Program-made: the position numbers and the translations under genes | The notes under the pieces: generated by a model | Databases searched by the model: none | What the model was told of the DNA's origin: nothing | Seen by the model: only the letters and a program-made list of their open reading frames with translations | In this document: positions 11,048 to 23,199 of the stretch, in pieces | How positions within the stretch are numbered: the first letter of the stretch is position 1 | Layout: each line of letters starts with the position of its first letter | Assembly (NCBI RefSeq): GCF_001949145.1 | Contig: NW_019091417.1 | Location: 722,335 to 786,334 of the forward strand | Reading direction: 5' to 3' | Length of the DNA stretch: 64,000 nucleotides | Source: Acanthaster planci | Lineage: Eukaryota; Echinodermata; Asteroidea; Valvatida; Acanthasteridae

Positions 11048-14000
11048 TAACAGCTGAAGACACACTCAACTATTGCAAGTCCTGTTGGGCGCAGCGAATT
11101 TCTGGACCTGTTGTGAAGCATTGAAAATGTCTGTTGGAACGACTGGGAACTTGGCAAAACCTACTCTTGGCTGCCACTCTCAACCTGTGGCTGGTAGACT
11201 GGCTTCTGCACGTACATGTGCTTTCAATATTAATGTCTATCCTACTTCATTTAAACAATCAGGCATTAGCCATTGCCTCACCCATCAGCCTTCTTGCCGA
11301 CCTGAGGATAATGGAAACCTGAATGTAATGTGGTTAACAAGTGCTAACGTACATGTTAGAACCCTCCGAAAACATTCATTCTTGGATTTGCCTGGTCGCA
11401 GAAGCTGACGACGTAGAAACGTAGCAATGCATTTGGATAATGTTTTCCTGATGCTCGCATAGACAGTTGGCTAATGCAATTGCAATTATGCTCGATGAGG
11501 AGAGAGCGCCATCACAATCCCATAAGCCACCGAGGAATTTCAAGCATGCCTCATGTAATTAATCGCATGAAATAAGCAGAATTTCTTGAGTAGGCCAATT
11601 TCTTGAGTTATGTTAATTCAGGTTCTTGATAATGCCCTCTATGAAGCTGGATCAAGAGAAGGTGAAAGTTTCTCAGCAACAGAGCCACCTTTGGTCGGGA
11701 CAGAACTTTACTGGTTCACAAACAACTAGGAAATGCATGCACGATCGCATCATTACCAACAAAATGAATACTCTCAACCAATGTGGCTCCTTTTAACCAA
11801 TGAGGGGGTGCTTCTGCTTGAGGCAGATTGCTAATACAGATCAACTGCTATGGTCAGGTTGTAACCCACAACCAGTCTGGGACCAATACTACATTGCAGT
11901 TGGAATGACTGAAGCTTGACCAGTAGTCAGTGGTTTCTCACCAATGTGCGTATGTGTAGTACTGTCCCATTCAAATGATCCTAATTAATGAACCATTTCT
12001 TTGCCAGTTCCTTCACCTCTGGTTGCCACTCTCCCTGCATTCAGTCTCTGCCATCTGGTGTAGTTTCATGTGATCAATTCTTCACTATGTACGATTATGA
12101 AAAGGGCTACCTGCCTCAAGCAGATGCACCCCCTCATTGGTTGAAAAGGGCCGTGTTGGTCAGAAGTGTGTATTTTGTTGGTAGTAATGGGACTGTGATG
12201 CATGCATTTTCCTGGTAGTTTGTGAACCAGCAAAGTTCAGTTCTGACCAAAGGAGCCTCCGTTGCTAAGAAAATAGCGCCCTCTCTTGGTCCAGCTCGAG
12301 GTCCATAGAGAACCATGCGCTGGTTATTATTGTTCGACTAGAAAGTCCAGTCTTCTATCATGCAGATAACTACACATTTAGTTGACTGTAGTTGTCACTC
12401 CAACTTGCCCCAAGTACATGTAGCTGTGACTTTGTGGCGCACCTGCTGCAGATTTGTGCTTGAATCCACATTAATTTCCAAGTTTAAGGCCCTATTCGAA
12501 ATGACCACAGTATTTGAACACAACCAACAGATTTATATTGAAGAGAATTTTATTCATGATTCTACGTCTTGTTTGTGGGGATTCCACTCCAATCAATAAA
12601 CATTTAACTTTTTTCATTAGCAGTCAGTCAGTTGTATTTGATTTCACTATTATTAGGTTTTAAAAGTTGGAACATGAGATTATACAAAACCCTCATTTTG
12701 TAAACATAAATAAAATAAATTTCAAAATATGACATTTTCTCGTTTTCTTTGAATTTGTGGTGAAAAGCCAAGTACTGTTTTTTGGTGGCCGTATAAGCCT
12801 GTACTTGTACCTGACATTGTCTTTTAATTAAAGCTTTGTTTAACACCTTCACTTTTGGATAGAATGTTAAAATATTTATGGGCATATTTGAAACCTCAGT
12901 CTGCCAAAACACAAAAACAGTGTTCTTGGGTAGTTGATTACGAACGCCGTGCAAAAGGAGTGCAGCTGCGCTGAAAGTCAAGATAGCAGTCGCCATTTTG
13001 ACACTAAATGGAAAGATGGCATGAAATTTACCATGTCACATTAAATAAAAATCCCTAAATATCCAGATTAAATGGTCAGGGTAAATTCTCTCCAAGAGCC
13101 GTGAGTATTTGCCCTGGGTTTCATTTTCCTTATTGTGAGTGTGTTCTATTTTACGCAACAAAACCAACATTAAATTAAGGCATGTGCTTATATCCGCCAT
13201 CTTTATTCTTGATGGTCTCCATCCACTCCCCAAGTGGGGGAGTGAGAATCTTGTTTGCGAACAATGTTGGCGCGTTGATTCTCCCCATTCAAAACCCCGT
13301 TTTCGTGTTCGTCTAACACGAGAATGGGGTTTCGAATATGCCCTATGAAAAGAAGGGTGAGCAAAGTTTTTTTTACCAATCACGCCTTATACAAAATTCT
13401 CATATTAGTTTGTTTGAAACATTGCAAATCTTCTAAAATAGGAAAGACATGCAAACATAACGATGCTTTGATCAACTTCACTTAAAATCCAATGAAACTT
13501 TCTCATTGCTTTCCATGTGTTGCTTCCATGCAGCAGGAACTGCTCATTTCAAAATAACATGCGAGTAATTTTCTGTAGCTGATACCTGAATACAGGGCAT
13601 GTTGGGAATTTCCACACCAACACAATTTGACTAGCTGGTAATCCACAACAAACCCTAAACTGAGGGTCAAGGGTCAATGGGTACAGAGACTAGGAAGGAC
13701 ATACCCTATCCTGTTTCTTGTAATGTTGATTCCATGCGAATAAGCCTATGGCAAGATCTACGTGTAGCTGGGTCCAAGTTACTGTGATAAAGTAAGCTCT
13801 TGGGGGTCCTTTTCAAATTGACTAACTTTTTGGCAGTCCCGTTGTGAGATATTTTCATTCAATTTCCCAACTTCAAGATGTAGACAGTCTAATTTTGACA
13901 CTGGTGAAAGACATTCCCTTATTTGACTGTAAAAAAAAACAAATGGTAAATCACTTTGCGCATGAAAGAGATGTTTTCTTCAACCCTGAAGAAACACGCT

Positions 14001-14184
14001 GCTAGAGGATATATGATCTGAAAATTATTCAAAGATTGACAACAGCACCGTATCTAGCCAGGGAAGCTTCACCACACCTAATCATAGTCTAACTGTATAC
14101 CCTCCAGGAAGGAACTACACGCACATCCACACTGAGGTTTTGACTTTCATACTAACATCAAAGATTTGATATCCTCCCTGGCAG
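11048..14184. other. GATB-PGK convergent spacer and 3' UTRs
   Basis: The region lies between two convergent genes, so both 3' UTRs should be here. A + strand AATAAA at 12595-12600 could serve GATB. TTTATT at about 13203 could be a minus-strand AATAAA for PGK. Contents seen are the foldback element at 11637-12310 and a small hairpin (about 22-bp imperfect stems, 13287-13308 and 13314-13336, around cgtct). I recognise no protein-coding exon. Confidence 0.5.
11637..12310. mobile_element. Foldback element, about 190-200-bp inverted arms
   Basis: The left arm 11637-11827 (ctctatgaagctgg to gcttgaggcag) matches the reverse complement of the right arm 12111-12310 (ctgcctcaagcagatg to ggtccatagag) along nearly its full length, with scattered mismatches and small indels. 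Shared blocks include ctttggtc, ctggttcacaaac, gaaatgcatgca, accaacaaaat and aaccaatgagggggtgc. The central 280 bp is unique. There is no ORF, and the structure fits a non-autonomous transposon with long inverted repeats. It lies in the 3' flank or 3' UTR of GATB. Confidence 0.8.
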
Positions 14185-17100
14185 TCATGCATCACTTAAC
14201 GCAGCCACTCCTGGAAGTATCTTACCTGCGAGGGGTTCAAATGAGGAAAACTGACATGAAGAAAATTCAACAGGCACCCGACTGTAGATATAGAGTCACT
14301 GCTTTCTTACTTCAGTAGAAAACGCATGGACTAAGGAAACTCAGCTTTTGATGATAACTACAACATTCCTCCCGGTGAAATTTGCCATTTGCTGTTGAAA
14401 ACTCCACTCAAACTATTTAAACACAGCCTTCCCTCTCAATGCTACATCAGTAAACTTACAAGTGGAATAATTTATAGTTTCTAGGCTGCCACATGACAAG
14501 GAGAAATTACCAAATCAGCAAACAGAATCACTATCCTACTTAAAAGTAGCCGGTATCTTAGCTGGCAATATGGCTGTTTCACAATAGTGCGCCACCAAGA
14601 GTTTGCAACACATTTGCCAATCACAATGCGCGAAATTTGTCGACCCAATGCGCGTTTGGAAAGGGTCGACAAATTTTGTACGTTGTGATTGGCCAACGCG
14701 TTGCAAACTCTTGGTGGCGCACTATTGCGAAACGGCCGTATTCTGTTGCTAGTCTGACGTCAAGCAATGAGGGGTCAATGACCTCTGTTGCTATTCATTC
14801 ACTCTACCCTCTACTCACCTTCCAGTAGTTCCAGGCTCGCCCCTCCCCCAGTGCTGACGTGGCTAACCTTGTCCTCAGTGCCCCATTTAGCTGCGCAGGT
14901 TGCTGTATCACCACCACCTACAGTAGGAGATATAAAGATACAGTCCATCATTCCTCAGTTATGCGTTACGTTCCTTTGAGGCAACAACATTAACAGGGAT
15001 GAGATTTCTCAGCTTTTTAGCTGATTTCAGCTTTTTTTGTTTGGCATTTCAGTTGTTTTTCCTCACTGGCTGTGCACAAAAGTATAGGAGATTTTCACAG
15101 TTCAGCTTTTTTATGCCTTTTTTCAGCTGTTTTCAGCTATTTTTATCATTGGTCAATCTCACCCCTGCATTAACCAAAATCTAAAGACGGACGCCTAAGA
15201 ACAGACCAGGTGAAGTGTCAGTCCCGTCTGGGACACCTTCATGCTAGTGCAGAGACCCTCTGCTTCCCGTCTCCAACAAACTGTAATAAACTGTTTCCAA
15301 TTTTGGTTTCCTACCGATGATGGTTGTTGTTCCCTTTTGTGTGGCCAGCACCACGGCATCCATCACGGCTTTAGTCCCAGAAGCAAAATTCTCATACTCA
15401 AAAACGCCCACAGGTCTGTCGAGAAAACATTAATACCAAGAGCGCTCAATTATCAGGAACAACTGATGGGTTTTCTGTCAGTTGAGAGTTAGGAATTGTT
15501 GCAAAGGCTCACTAAAATGTTTATATTTGTAAAAAAAAATGGGAAGTCCACTAATCTCTGATTGGGAGAGACAGGCATAAAACTAAATTTGCACGAGTAG
15601 TTTTATTCAAATGTGTTCTTCCAATGTGGTAAACAGAATGCTGACTTCAAAACACAGACGGGAAGGAACTAGTCCACCAAAGGAACATAAAATGTTTGAT
15701 GACTACATTAATATACCACAGCAACGCACTGTTATTTACACCTCTGGACTGTTAAACTCACCCATTCCATACAATGATTTTAGCTTTCTCAATAACACTT
15801 GTGAATTTGGCTACACTGTTGGCTCCGCAGTCAAGTCCCTGAGGAAACAATTGATGATCATTCTCACAGGTCAATTTACTGATCTTACATCCCACACAAA
15901 CCCTACTCCAAGTGTTCAAGGTTTGCAGCAAACACTATACTGTATCAACAATGATGGCCAGTATTGCACAATTTACCACAGTATAAGCGCCACTTTGGTT
16001 CCAAAACATGCACTGGATCATGACAACAAGGAAAAGAACCCAAGGCAGGTTTGGAAATGCAGAGATGAACTCATTCAGCCAAGAATCCACGCAAAAGGGT
16101 GCATCTGTTAACCCTAGTCTCCTTTCCCCCAAGCTTAGAGGTTAGGCTCAACAATTGCACTGTCCACTAAATTCTAGCCTTGAAAACAAGTGTAGATGGC
16201 ACTAGTCAGCTAGCTGTAACTACACCTGTAAATATGTTCCAACAAATTAAACATCCACTATCAATGTACACCAAAATAACCCCTAAACAAGTCAGAGATA
16301 GTCAACATTTAACAAATGTACATGTAACACTGCCAATAATGCGCAATGAAGACTGCTTACCAACCAGCCGGCAGGGATTCCCGATTCCACGGTGGCTGAT
16401 CCAACCTGAGCATGCTCGGCAAACTTGTCGCCCGTGATGAAGTCTGTTGGCAGGTGGATTGCCACGCCTTTCCTCTCTGCCTTCTGCATCAGCTCCCCAA
16501 CAATCTTAGATCCATCCTCATCAAACAAGGAGCTCCCGATCTGTCATCGACAGGACGTGGGTTGGAAGCATCAGATAGAACATTGTGAAGAGAACACCTC
16601 TTTGAGTATCAGAAGCCTAGGTTTTAGCTGCAGGGGTGTCTCAGGGATACCCCACTGACTTGCTAATAGTATGCAAAAGCATTACGGTTTAGCAACAATC
16701 TCATTCAAAAGGTACAGTTAAACATCCACTTTTTTAATGCCAAGAAAACCGGAGCACAGAGTACCACACATAAAACCATGTCCGTTTGGGGGAGTTTTTG
16801 CAAATTATTGATTTTTTATTGTTGGTTTATTGCATTTTTTCATATCACGCAATCAACATTCAAATGACTGTCTAATTGGGCTAGAGGAAAACAAAGATTT
16901 GACATTTGAAAAGCAAGAGCTTGAGCAAGACCAGGCATTCTGCAGTATGATTTGAATGAAATGAACAAATTCAATAATTATCGAGACATGTAGTTAGTTA
17001 TTTTCCTACACCAGAGAATTTGATGGAACGAGGGCAGAATTTTGGTGGATTTGGAAAGTCTGCAGTCAATGGAGAATAAGGTGTGACCTTAGGAGCTCAC

Positions 17101-20100
17101 GTACCTCCATGCCATTGAGTACTTTGAGGAAAGTGAAGGCCATCCCACCAACAATAATCATCTCATTGACTTTGTCCAACAAGTTGGTAATCAACTGGAT
17201 TTTATCCTTCACCTTGGCTCTACAAGAAGAGAGTTCCATACAATGTGGTCACACAGCATGAATGGCCTAGTAAAGCATTACTCTAGAGGTCACAGGGTCA
17301 TCCTTTTCTGACCTCCCGGTATATTCCTTCCACCTCATACAGTACTCTATAGTTTGATTTAGTTTCTACATATACATTTCAGTTTAAAAAACATTCCCGC
17401 ATGCTACATGTACATATTTGTACAAATGTAATCTGCATGCCCTTTTAGCTGCAAGCTTCCTGAAACTAGATAAACTTTTTCTCGTTGACGTAATAAAAAT
17501 GTTTATGATAAGATGCTCACAGTACATGTATATTGGGATGGCATGCAACTTTGACCAAAACAAGGAAAAAATCTTTACAAGGCTTTATACAGTTTTTGTT
17601 TTCAATTTCCAATGGCATGAGTATGCAGTGAAAACCAGAAATCAGCTGATCCGAGGTAAAGCTGCATGACTGGATCGACCCCCCCCAAAAAAGACTTCTT
17701 CCATGTGGAAAAAATGGGCGAAAATGCAAACAATCCCAATCCAGCTGGTGGTGATATCCTTACCCTCCTAAGATGGCCAGGAAGGGTCTCTCTGGCATGT
17801 CCAAAGCTTTGGCAAAGTAAGTCAGTTCTTTCTTCATGAGAAAGCCAGCTGCTCTTTGAGGAAGAGCAACACCAACCATGGAACTGTCATAAGATTATTA
17901 AAAAAATTAAGAGACACATGTATTATTGCCGTCAGAAGTGGCAAAAGAAAGGTCTAAAATCGCAAGGAAACATCCCAAAGTTAGAAAATGCTGTTATGGA
18001 ACACTACTCCGGGTGGGATTTTGCTGTATTCCGATTAGGAACAAGCTGTCCCCATGTTTAAGACCCTGTTACTCCCATTTGGCAAAAAGCCTTATTCTAA
18101 AGACAGAACAGAAGATGTTTCCAATCGAAACAAGCAGTGTTCTGTTTGGAACGTTCTTTGGTATTTTGATAAAGAACTGGGTCACTCCCATATATACAGT
18201 AAGCGACGCCATGGCTTCAACACATTGCCTAGTGCCATATTGTAAAAAAAAATTTGGATATTGCCAAGCAAAACTTGCATTGAATGTGTTGTTAATAAAA
18301 GACAGCATCTTTGCATCAATGGTCAAGGAAGTGGGAAAGTGTAATATTTTTCCCTCACCTGTGTGCCCGGTGGGCAGTCCCAAATGAATCATTGATGTAA
18401 ACATCACCGAGTTTGGACAGAGATGCACGGAATGCGGCGACATCCTCCTCTTTGGCCTTCACCTGAAAGGACCAAAGGCAAACAGTATCAGGTCTACAGA
18501 CATGTGGCTGATCACTTTATAATGCCCTGTCACATACTTTGCTTGATTATGTCATTGCCAGCAGCAACATGGCTTCATTCAGATGCATCAGAATGTAGTT
18601 TGCTTCCTAATACCTATTTAATGTTACGGTACATGTACCACACTTTGTTGCACAACTTCAAATACTAGGTATTGCATTCATCTTTTCACATTTCCCTTTT
18701 CCTCATTCTGTGTATTTTCTGTGTCATGTTTTTGTTACTTCTATTCCCAAAAGACGTGGCTCAATGTGTCCAAAGTAGATGTCACTAATCAGCAGTGTTA
18801 TCCTTTGAGAAACCTCACAGCTGATATGTGCATAGAGACATAAACATGATCTCAGAGGCAACAATGTTTCAGAATTCTTTGTTTATATCTTTGTAAATAT
18901 CTTTGTTTTGAGCACACTGTAAAACTCTCATCACTGTTGAAAGCACAGCCTTGTCAAAATAACAAAACTCATCCATACATGTTTTCCTTTCAAAGCTTAT
19001 ATCATTCAAAAGGAGAGGTTAATATGGAGGCAGACGCCAACCTTTTTCCCCTCTGCATCTTTCCCACTTCCCTCTTCTTCGGGATGGAACCTCAAGTTTT
19101 CCAGCAGGATAACGGATCCCACGGCAGGATCAGCACAGGCAGCTTCCACTTCAGGACCAACACAGTCAGACAGGAACTGAACATCCCTACAAAGACATTA
19201 AGACAACAGGACAAGACATCTGTAGGCTGTTGTAATTCAAGCTCTGCATGCTGCTTGATTCAGGCAAAAACCAACAAATTTAGTCAAAGAAAACCAGGTT
19301 TCTTCTAGAAGACAAAAACTCAGCAGTTAGGTTATTGTTTATCACGATAAGTTATTTCATTATCTTATAACTTCTATAAGTTCTTTTGATCACTTTTTGT
19401 GTGATTCATGTTCAGTCTCTGTGGAATGATTTTCCTCCAGTATCATGTGGAAGTCTAGCTGGTGTTCACCAGTTCACAGTGCAACTTTCAACTTTTTTCC
19501 CCACACTTTCTTACCATCAGATTTGGTAATCTTTTGTGTACAATACATTTGTTTCTAACTGCCATCCTGTGACTGAAATCAAAAGTGCTCTTGATGTCAC
19601 CCATCCAGAGCTGTTTAAAGAGAGAGTCGAGACATGAATGTCTCAATCGTTGGAACCAAAATGGTGGATTATGCTTCAATTCACATGGACAACTAGCACA
19701 CAATAGCTCCACGCTGTACTGCATACATAATGAACAGCCATTTTGGTTCCAAAGTCTGAGGGCCTGTCTGTTTCACACGGATCTGGATCGTGATCAGTGA
19801 TCCTCACGCTGGTTCCCACCATCCATTCGGTGAGTTCTGGTGTTTGTAAACCAACGATGGATAACTGATCTTGATCCAGATCCGTGTGAAACAAACACGG
19901 CCAAACAATGGCGCCACTCTCTCTATATGCAGCTCTGCACCCATCACTCACTTTCCCAGAAGTCTCTTCAGTTCTTCAGCCACCGGTTTGAGGGTGAATG
20001 CTTCCTGTCTCTTACCATCTGGCCGACCAAGATGACTCATCAGAACCAGCGATTTAGCATTTTTATCCAAGACATACTTGATGCTTGGCAAGGCTGCAAC

Positions 20101-23100
20101 GATCCTGTGTGAAATCAGACAAAACGATAACTTTGTTATGGTCACTTTCTGACATGAAGTGTCAGCCAACACAGTTATTGGGTAATTTCTTCCTTGACAA
20201 AAGTGAAATTTTGTAGAGATATCTGATATTTTTCTTACCTCTGATTGTTGGTGATTTTACCATCTTTGAGAGGAACGTTGAAGTCCACTCTGAAACAAAC
20301 AGGTTGAAATGTCACATTAACATAAACAAATTGACACCAATAAGAGGGCAAACAGGCAAACAAAATAGCTCAGCATGAAGAGATCAACCAGTAAAAGTGC
20401 ATAGGTCAAGCTTACAAGCTGTTCATAAACAATGGGGATGAAAAACATCTTTTACTCTAGACCACATGCATGCTAAGGGACAACGCTCAATATCAAGATG
20501 TTACATCTCAACTACTGTACATTGTAGAGCATCATTCCCAATTACAGTTGGGACAGACCCAACAATAGTGCTATATAGTTGGGGCAGCCCAACTATAGTT
20601 GGGACAGAGGTCCAATGTGTGCCATGTGTAGCATTTTTGTTTACATCATCAACTCGTGCTTGCAGAAATGAGTTGTTACTTCCTTTTTACTTCACAGATT
20701 GAGAAACTTGAGAAAATTTCCATCCAGTTTGTAAATGACTTCGTCACAAAGGTGGACGCGCCACGATTTGCAGGCTCTCATTGGACGATCACTGAAGTTG
20801 GGCGTTAACTTCCGGTTCCATGGTTCCATGTAAACGGCAATCAATGAATGTAACTCTATGTGCGGTGCATGTGCAGTGGGCATGGTTTAACCTGAAGTGA
20901 CGTCACACGTCACATGAACTGGATAGAAATTGGCCAACCATAGTTTGGGCAGCCCAACTGCGCTATAGTTGGGGAATAACAAAGACAATGGAACTGGGAA
21001 CTTTTTTCCACATTCTCTTGCAAGCATTTCAAGTTCTGTGATTGAGTGCAATAAAAAAGCTGTCAGTGATGCGACCCAGAAAATGCCATGGAAAATAAAG
21101 ATTATGATTTCACTTTGTTGTTTAGATAATAATGTACATTGTGTCTGAAGGATTGGGCTTCGGTTACAAAGGACATATCGGTGTGGGCTGTTTCCCTATC
21201 AAAACACAAGATATTCACAGACATCAAAGACAACGCTCTTTAGTCAAAATTTCTAGTCATGTGGTTAATTAAAAAAATTAGGGGTCTAAAAGTGTTCACG
21301 ACGTTTTTGTGTCCCTGTTACATCTGACCTTTGTTATTTGACATAGATTTAGAACTGATTTCACACTATTACTATTTGTTTGGCAGGTAACTTGCATTAA
21401 TTCATCACTCAGATTGGAAATTAGAAAATGTGTTCTGACACAGGCACAAAAAAATGGACAGGTCCCTATATTCAGGCATTACTCACATGCCGTACATAAT
21501 TTATCAACAAGATCTTATTCATAGGCTCTTTTTTTAAACTGGTTTTAATGTGATTGTGTCAAACATAAGTTGCATGACCTATTACATGTACACCTTTCAA
21601 TAAAAAAACTGACAAACTTTGGCATATGTTTGTGTGTGTGGTCTGCATTGAAAAAGAAATGACAGACGTTTGCGCCATCATTTTTTGTACTCAGTTTTAG
21701 CTTGCAAAATCTTGATTTCCACAATAATAGGCCCATTATAAAAAAATACACAGGCCTACTCAATCTATCCATGCTATGGCATGGGGTTGAAGAATAGTGG
21801 GTCATTTAGCATGTAATGATGTTGGGTCGAAGGGGTCGAGGAGGCAGCCAACATTCCTCCATGCTTACACAGACTAGAGCAAGGAAACAGAAGGATTTAC
21901 AACTAGTTTACTCCTCAATGCTTACTTTTAACAATGCATTTGAGTCATAAAGGACTTGAAATTCGTGAACAAAATGTCAGATGCCTCCTCGATCAGTGGA
22001 AGAAAAAAAAAGGTAGCTAGGCTAACTACTTCCAGAACTAGCATGATTAGGTTCTGGAAGTAGTTAGCCTTCTAGATAGCTATGTACAAACTCGCATAAA
22101 CAAAGCATTTTGGCTGTTTTGATTGTCCCAACTTACTCTGCCATCACAGCTATTGGTACAGCAAAATTTCATGCATGCCTTCTTGGTGAAGTTACATGTA
22201 GATGTCTGATGGGAGGCTCATTCACTTTATACCCTCATTATAATGGGGAAATTCTTGAGCATTTTGCCCATCCACACTACAAAAAACCAGCAGAATGCAC
22301 TCTCAATCACTATCAACAGCATGTCAGCTTGACCAATCGCAGCACAGCCCCTATCTTTTCCTTCTTGTTTTCCTGACACCCACAGATGAAAGCCACACTG
22401 TGATTGGCCCAATTGGTCCATGTATAAACCTTGCAAGTTAGGCCTAGGCCTTAAGTTACAGTTCTCCTTCCAGAATTCTGGAAGTAGGCCTGTAGGCTTA
22501 CAAGGCCTCTCTAGAATGTCTAACGTTAGTCTAAACAGTTTCGCTGATTCTCACGGTTGGGACAATAATGTCAATGAGTCTTGATTCTTCTCTCTGATTG
22601 GCCAATTGGTGGCTATTCCATATTTCGCACTTGAAACTCAAAGGGCAAAAACAGTGTTGCAGTCTATGGGGAAAATCTGAATCACTGACTATGCATTGAC
22701 TTCACCTTTCTATCAAATGTGCCTTAAGTTTAATTTCACTATTTATGCACTATGAAAAATATATCCCACATTGTACCAAAAAGGTTTCCGTTATTTTTAT
22801 CACGTTGCAGCAAAACAGAAGGAAAACATGTAGGACCAGGCCAAATCCCTGTACAAAGTGAATGGAGAGTTGCCCCTTTGCCCAGACTTGAGTGTAATTA
22901 ATGGAACAACCTCGGACCACCAGTGAGCATGAACGGTTAGTCCATAAAGCAAGGATGGTCAGTCGTATCACCATTATCATGGAGGTTTTCGTACCTAGGC
23001 TACCTCCATGGCCGCAACCCCTAGAACTGTGGGGTCCGAACTCCGACGTGGGAGCGGAGCGGATGTCGGACCACAATCGCCGCACGGTCGCCAGCCATAC

Positions 23101-23199
23101 ATAATCAATTTGCACACGACCAAATAAAGCAGCTCACCTCATGATAGCTCGTTTTCCACTGAAATCGATTCCATCAATGCTAAGTTTGTTCAAAGCCAT
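14185..23199 (-). CDS. PGK: Phosphoglycerate kinase (12 exons, complete)
   Basis: Coding exons in transcript order: 23199-23138, 20289-20239, 20104-19952, 19186-19042, 18462-18359, 17883-17764, 17219-17105, 16540-16361, 15838-15762, 15415-15315, 14917-14819, 14225-14185 (TGA). The sum is 1248 nt = 415 aa, against 417 in human PGK1, with every phase closing. It catalyses 1,3-bisphosphoglycerate + ADP to 3-phosphoglycerate + ATP in cytosolic glycolysis. Motifs in order: [20 protein letters not shown] start, [55 protein letters not shown], the hinge-side [21 protein letters not shown], the nucleotide-loop [29 protein letters not shown], and [10 protein letters not shown] at the C-terminus. The usual IIGGGMAF reads IIVGGMAF here, a single substitution. 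Intron 1 is 2.8 kb and carries at least two MITE-like elements and a hairpin; introns 3 and 11 hold foldbacks. Confidence 0.97.
14559..14751. mobile_element. Foldback/MITE in last PGK intron, 88-bp arms
   Basis: Arm 14559-14646 is nearly the reverse complement of 14663-14751, with a 16-nt loop. Long exact blocks include the 21 bp around gcgccaccaagagtttgcaa, and both arms end on gtcgaccc at the loop. It contains no ORF of its own; the two opposite-strand open frames across it are mirror images created by the palindrome (both read SWWRTI). Confidence 0.85.
19650..19752. repeat. Inverted repeat with 15-bp perfect stem, PGK intron 3
   Basis: TTGGAACCAAAATGG at 19650-19664 is the exact reverse complement of 19738-19752, with 73 nt between. 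It sits directly beside a second inverted repeat (19769-19893), so this intron appears to hold two adjacent or nested foldback elements. Confidence 0.65.
19769..19893. mobile_element. Foldback element, 35-bp arms (21 bp perfect), PGK intron 3
   Basis: TGTTTCACACGGATCTGGAT and one further C (19769-19789) pair exactly with 19873-19893. The stem continues imperfectly inward to 19803 and 19859. The loop is about 55 nt. No coding content. Confidence 0.75.
20534..20977. mobile_element. MITE-like element with attCCCAA termini and repeated CCAACTATAGTTGG cores, PGK intron 1
   Basis: The left end 20534-20610 (attcccaattacagttggg, then cagcccaactatagttggg) is inverted at the right end 20935-20977 (catagtttgggcagcccaac, then ctatagttggggaat). 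Several copies of a gttggg/cccaac palindromic core lie at both ends, giving sub-terminal repeats typical of some MITEs. The middle part is unique and non-coding. Confidence 0.6.
21263..21482. mobile_element. Second copy of the GATB-intron MITE family, PGK intron 1
   Basis: It aligns along its length with 10611-10856: aggggtct near the start, the tgtccctgttacatctgacc and tttgttatttgaca block, a tttcacactattactatttg block, gaaaatgtgttct, and a right end ggtccctatattcaggcatt that mirrors the left. Its termini are more diverged than in the GATB copy. Confidence 0.7.
22019..22071. repeat. Hairpin, 17-bp perfect stem, PGK intron 1
   Basis: ctaactacttccagaac (22022-22038) and gttctggaagtagttag (22051-22067) are exact inverse complements. 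The stem is extended by agg/cct pairs, with a loop of about 12 nt containing gcatgat. It is probably the remnant of a foldback element. Confidence 0.75.

Noticed and set aside
12628-12996. 122-codon minus-strand frame starting MATAILTFSAAALLLHG in good start context
   Set aside because: No family recognised; after about 35 residues it becomes AT-rich and low-complexity, and no partner exon was found. It could be a first exon, but I cannot support it.
15611-16111. 166-codon plus-strand frame
   Set aside because: It is antisense to PGK exon 9 (15762-15838) and continues through introns; no family resemblance.
17926-18443. Overlapping long frames on both strands
   Set aside because: They run across a PGK intron and exon 5 in wrong frames; the PGK exon explains the region.
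22110-22560. Possible terminal inverted repeat attgtcccaac / gttgggacaat
   Set aside because: Only 11-12 bp match and no further symmetry; may be chance.
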